From contig NZ_KV789186.1 in NCBI RefSeq assembly GCF_001807485.1, forward strand, positions 1 through 64,000: a DNA stretch of 64,000 bases, read 5' to 3'. This document shows, one piece after another, positions 61,874 to 64,000 of this stretch. The notes beneath the pieces were generated by a model. That model was not told the origin of the DNA, did not search any database, and saw nothing but the letters and a program-made list of their open reading frames with translations. Source of the stretch: Corynebacterium sp. HMSC08A12 (GTDB lineage: Bacteria > Actinomycetota > Actinomycetes > Mycobacteriales > Mycobacteriaceae). The translations under genes and the position numbers were made by a program. Each line of letters opens with the position of its first letter. Position 1 is the first letter of the stretch.

Positions 61874-63454
61874 ATGGCTAAGCAACTACTGGACGACAAC
61901 CTGCGCAAGCAGCTCGGCCAGCTCGTCCCCCGCATCACCAAGGACATCGAGCTGGTGTACAGCCTGGACGATCGTTCGGCCTCCGAGGACCTGGAGAAGC
62001 TGCTGCAGGACATCGCCGGGCTATCCGACAAGATCACTGCCCACCGCGACGACGACGCGCACGAGCGCAAGCCCTCCTTCAGCATCGTCCGCACTGGTAG
62101 CGACATTTCCGTGGCCTTCGCGGGCATCCCGATGGGCCACGAGTTCAGCTCCCTGGTGCTGGCGCTACTGCAGGTCGGCGGCAACCCGATCAAGGAAGAC
62201 CAGGACCTGATCGAGCAGGTAGAAAACCTGGACGGTGACTACGAGTTCGTCACCTACATGTCCCTGACCTGCCAGAACTGCCCGACCGTCGTACAAGCGC
62301 TAAACACCATGGCGGTGCTGAACCCACGCATCAAGCACACCGCGGTGGAGGGCTCGCTGTTCCAGGACGAAGTCAAGGAGAACAACGTCCTAGCCGTGCC
62401 GACCATCTACCTGAACGGCGAGGAGTTCGGCCAGGGCCGCACCACCATCGAAGACTTCGTGCGCAAGCTGGACACTGGCTCCGCCGCGCGCGAGGCGAAG
62501 AAGCTGAACGAGAAGAAGCCCTACGAGGTGCTGGTCGTTGGCCAGGGCCCGGCGGGTGCAGCGGCCTCCATCTACGTTGCCCGCAAGGGGCTGAGCGTCG
62601 GCCTGATCGGCGAGCGCTTCGGCGGCCAGGTGCTGGACACGAACTCCATCGAGAACTTCATCTCCGTACCCTCCACCGAGGGGCCGAAGCTGGCGGCGGA
62701 GTTCGAAGAGCACGTCGGCCAGTACGACATTGACGTGGTGAAGGCCCAGGCCGCGACCGGCTTGACCCCTGCCACCGAGGAGGGTGGCCTACACACGGTG
62801 CACTTTGGGGATGACGCCACCCTGCGCGCCCGTGCCCTGGTTATCGCCACGGGCGCACAGTGGCGAACCCTGGGCGTTCCAGGCGAGGAAGAGTACCGCA
62901 ACAAGGGCGTGACCTTCTGCCCGCACTGCGACGGCCCGCTGTTCAAGGGGAAGTCCGTGGCCGTGATCGGCGGCGGAAACTCGGGCATCGAAGCCGCGCT
63001 GGACCTGGCAGGTGTGGTGAAGCACGTGACGGTTCTGGAGTTCGGCGAGGCCTGCCGCGCGGATGACATCCTGATGCAGCGCGTGGAGGAAACCGCGAAC
63101 ATCGACGTGATTACGTCGGCAGCTACGACGGAGATCGTGGGCGACGGAAAGAACGTCACCGGCCTGACCTACACGGACCGCACTAACGACGAGTCGAAGT
63201 CGCTGGACGTCGCGGGCGTGTTCATCCAGATCGGCCTGGTGCCGAATACCCAGTGGCTGGGCGAGAGTGGCCTAGAGCTGAACAAGATGGGCGAGATCGT
63301 GGTGGACGAGCACAATGCCACCAACATCCCTGGCGTGTACGCCGCCGGCGACTGCACGGAAGTGCCCTTCAAGCAGATCGTGATTGCCCAGGGTGCTGGC
63401 GCAAACGCTGCGCTGGGCGCGTGGCAGTACACGGTGACTGCGCCGAAGGCGTAG
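61874..63454 (+). CDS. ahpF: Alkyl hydroperoxide reductase subunit AhpF
   Basis: Flavoprotein disulfide reductase that recycles AhpC with NAD(P)H. 526 residues: N-terminal double thioredoxin-like domain (1-200) with the CQNC active site near residue 137, then a thioredoxin-reductase-like FAD/NAD domain (about 215-526) with GQGPAGAAASIYVARKG, redox CPHC near residue 350 and GGGNSGIEAALDLAG. ATG at 61874, AAAGAGAG upstream. Full length. Confidence 0.96.
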   Translation: MAKQLLDDNLRKQLGQLVPRITKDIELVYSLDDRSASEDLEKLLQDIAGLSDKITAHRDDDAHERKPSFSIVRTGSDISVAFAGIPMGHEFSSLVLALLQVGGNPIKEDQDLIEQVENLDGDYEFVTYMSLTCQNCPTVVQALNTMAVLNPRIKHTAVEGSLFQDEVKENNVLAVPTIYLNGEEFGQGRTTIEDFVRKLDTGSAAREAKKLNEKKPYEVLVVGQGPAGAAASIYVARKGLSVGLIGERFGGQVLDTNSIENFISVPSTEGPKLAAEFEEHVGQYDIDVVKAQAATGLTPATEEGGLHTVHFGDDATLRARALVIATGAQWRTLGVPGEEEYRNKGVTFCPHCDGPLFKGKSVAVIGGGNSGIEAALDLAGVVKHVTVLEFGEACRADDILMQRVEETANIDVITSAATTEIVGDGKNVTGLTYTDRTNDESKSLDVAGVFIQIGLVPNTQWLGESGLELNKMGEIVVDEHNATNIPGVYAAGDCTEVPFKQIVIAQGAGANAALGAWQYTVTAPKA

Positions 63455-63468
63455 GGGACTAACTGGTT

Positions 63469-63501
63469 TGGCGGCCTGGCTGGCATGGTGGCCGCCAGGC
63501 C
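63469..63501. terminator. Two alternative hairpins after ahpF
   Basis: TGGCGGCC/GGCCGCCA (63469-63476 and 63490-63497) and GGCCTGGC/GCCAGGCC (63473-63480 and 63494-63501) are 8-bp stems that exclude each other. A probable terminator, though the tail (ttcagttca) is T-poor. Confidence 0.55.
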
Positions 63502-63509
63502 TTCAGTTC

Positions 63510-63636
63510 AAATGTCGCTAGAACGGGAATGCGTTACTGCAAACAATTTGCACTACCGCAAACCAGCAGGTCAGCGACTTGCGGCTGGGAGGGTGCCCAT
63601 GGCACACGGTTGCGCATTCCCGTTCTAGCGACATTT
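63510..63636. repeat. Long inverted-repeat element 2 (24-bp arms, 79-nt spacer)
   Basis: Perfect 24-bp complementarity between 63510-63533 (AAATGTCGCTAGAACGGG...) and 63613-63636. The spacer holds three further hairpins: TGCAAACAATTTGCA (63538-63552), CCGCAA/TTGCGG (63556-63561 and 63579-63584, competing with CCAGC/GCTGG) and GTGCC-CAT-GGCAC (63593-63605). The whole would fold as a long stem closing a three-hairpin multiloop. No T-run, no protein gene and no transposase. Confidence 0.88.
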
Positions 63637-63667
63637 CCGCCTCTGAAGCCCCATTTTCAGCACCTCG

Positions 63668-63761
63668 GCACACCTCGATCTACCCAGGCCGACACCCCAG
63701 CACATCTCGATCTACCCAGGCCAACGCCCAGCACACCCCATCCACCCAGACTGACTCCGCT
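63668..63761. repeat. 31-32-bp tandem repeat (three units)
   Basis: Units start at 63668, 63700 and 63731; each begins GCACA and carries CTACCCAGGCC or a variant. Located between elements 2 and 3. No hairpin potential, so not CRISPR-like; a minisatellite that may vary in copy number. Confidence 0.7.
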
Positions 63762-63803
63762 CTGCGCCGTCGAGCGCACCCATAAAGCCCAACACTGGGG
63801 CTT

Positions 63804-63929
63804 AATTGTCGGAAAAGTTGCAGAACGTTATTGGGTACATTTTTCATCTATATAAAATGCCTGGTCAGAGCGTTCTCCGCAACCAGAGATGTGTCCCGAG
63901 ATTTACGTTTTGCAACTTTCCCGACAATT
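63804..63929. repeat. Long inverted-repeat element 3 (25-bp arms, 76-nt spacer)
   Basis: 63804-63828 (AATTGTCGGAAAAGTTGCAG...) pairs with 63905-63929 over 25 positions with one A-C mismatch and one G-T wobble. The AT-rich spacer has ATTTT/AAAAT and CTGGT/ACCAG hairpins. A short AAGCCC/GGGCTT hairpin directly precedes it. Same design and size as elements 1 and 2 but unrelated arm sequence. After it, CCGTGGA/TCCACGG (near 63948-63974) forms another stem. Confidence 0.85.
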
Positions 63930-64000
63930 CCGCATCCCAGAACCCCTCCGTGGAGCAGGTTCAACCGTCCACGGGGGAGCTAGCTCCCTCCCGCCAAGAC
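63930..64000. other. Window end, no gene seen
   Basis: Seventy bases with one hairpin (CCGTGGA/TCCACGG) and no open frame of note. The next gene begins beyond the window. Confidence 0.5.

Noticed and set aside
63668..63761. Possible CRISPR array
   Set aside because: Repeats are directly adjacent without unique spacers and degenerate by the third unit; no cas genes.
63529..63855. 108-codon frame after ahpF
   Set aside because: It runs through inverted-repeat element 2, the tandem repeat and into element 3; no ribosome-binding site.

Overview
The window reads as chromosomal DNA of a mycolic-acid-containing Corynebacterium. Supporting this are an AftD-type arabinofuranosyltransferase, a DUF3068 protein of the lipomannan locus, an EtfD-type membrane iron-sulfur protein, DUF2613, a DUF222/HNH gene, HspR/HAIR heat-shock control and GC-rich codon use. 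The fatty-acid oxidation genes (fadA, fadB, etfD, an acyl-CoA dehydrogenase) would suit a lipid-using, skin-type species, but the species cannot be fixed from the sequence alone. I see no rRNA, tRNA, CRISPR array, prophage or intact insertion sequence.

Layout. 0.1-2.7 kb: clpB behind HspR operators. 3-6 kb: TRAP dicarboxylate transporter dctPQM behind a GlxR-like site. 6.1-8.4 kb: an unknown gene, an IclR regulator and a 5'-truncated NYN gene, a small accessory-looking patch. 8.4-12.9 kb: glutaryl-CoA dehydrogenase and a class III CoA-transferase (likely glutarate catabolism), a flavohaemoglobin-like protein whose globin part seems to lack the haem-ligand His, and a nitrilase-family hydrolase. 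13-16.8 kb: an overlapping two-gene unit (small helical protein plus DUF1023 hydrolase), ogt and a SulP transporter. 16.9-19.7 kb: a flavin monooxygenase with a RosR-type operator and an arginine/ornithine-type antiporter. 19.7-27.3 kb: hspR, dnaJ, grpE and dnaK, split into two units by three unrelated genes. 27.5-36.7 kb: esterase, etfD with a very long Ala/Pro-rich tail, a proline-rich membrane protein, alaT, dcd and ugd. 37.2-38 kb: two tandem paralogous secreted mini-proteins. 38.3-41.9 kb: VanW protein, lipoprotein GH3 hexosaminidase and a universal stress protein. 42-52.3 kb: envelope glycan cluster (DUF2613, aftD, acyltransferase, DUF3068, membrane protein, GT4, methyltransferase). 52.5-56.2 kb: fadA-fadB. 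56.4-60.7 kb: secreted vWA protein, acetolactate decarboxylase, and a thiosulfate transporter fused to a TusA domain. 61.1-63.5 kb: ahpC-ahpF.

How parts work together. HspR (encoded here) should control clpB, dnaK-grpE and dnaJ-hspR through HAIR operators seen at all three promoters. EtfD should take electrons from acyl-CoA dehydrogenases such as GcdH, linking them to FadA/FadB beta-oxidation. AhpC/AhpF, the RosR-type operator and the flavin monooxygenase form a peroxide-response theme.

The most unusual non-coding signals are: (1) three intergenic elements of one architecture, 18-25 bp inverted arms of unrelated sequence around a nearly constant 76-79 nt spacer that holds further hairpins; (2) a degenerate roughly 18-bp motif near GGGGGCGTCACTAAGAAA that recurs at 13 or more sites in both orientations, between and inside genes; (3) 14-bp iterons upstream of the HNH gene; (4) 16-bp direct repeats upstream of fadA. 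All annotations come from reading by eye; no database search or folding was run.
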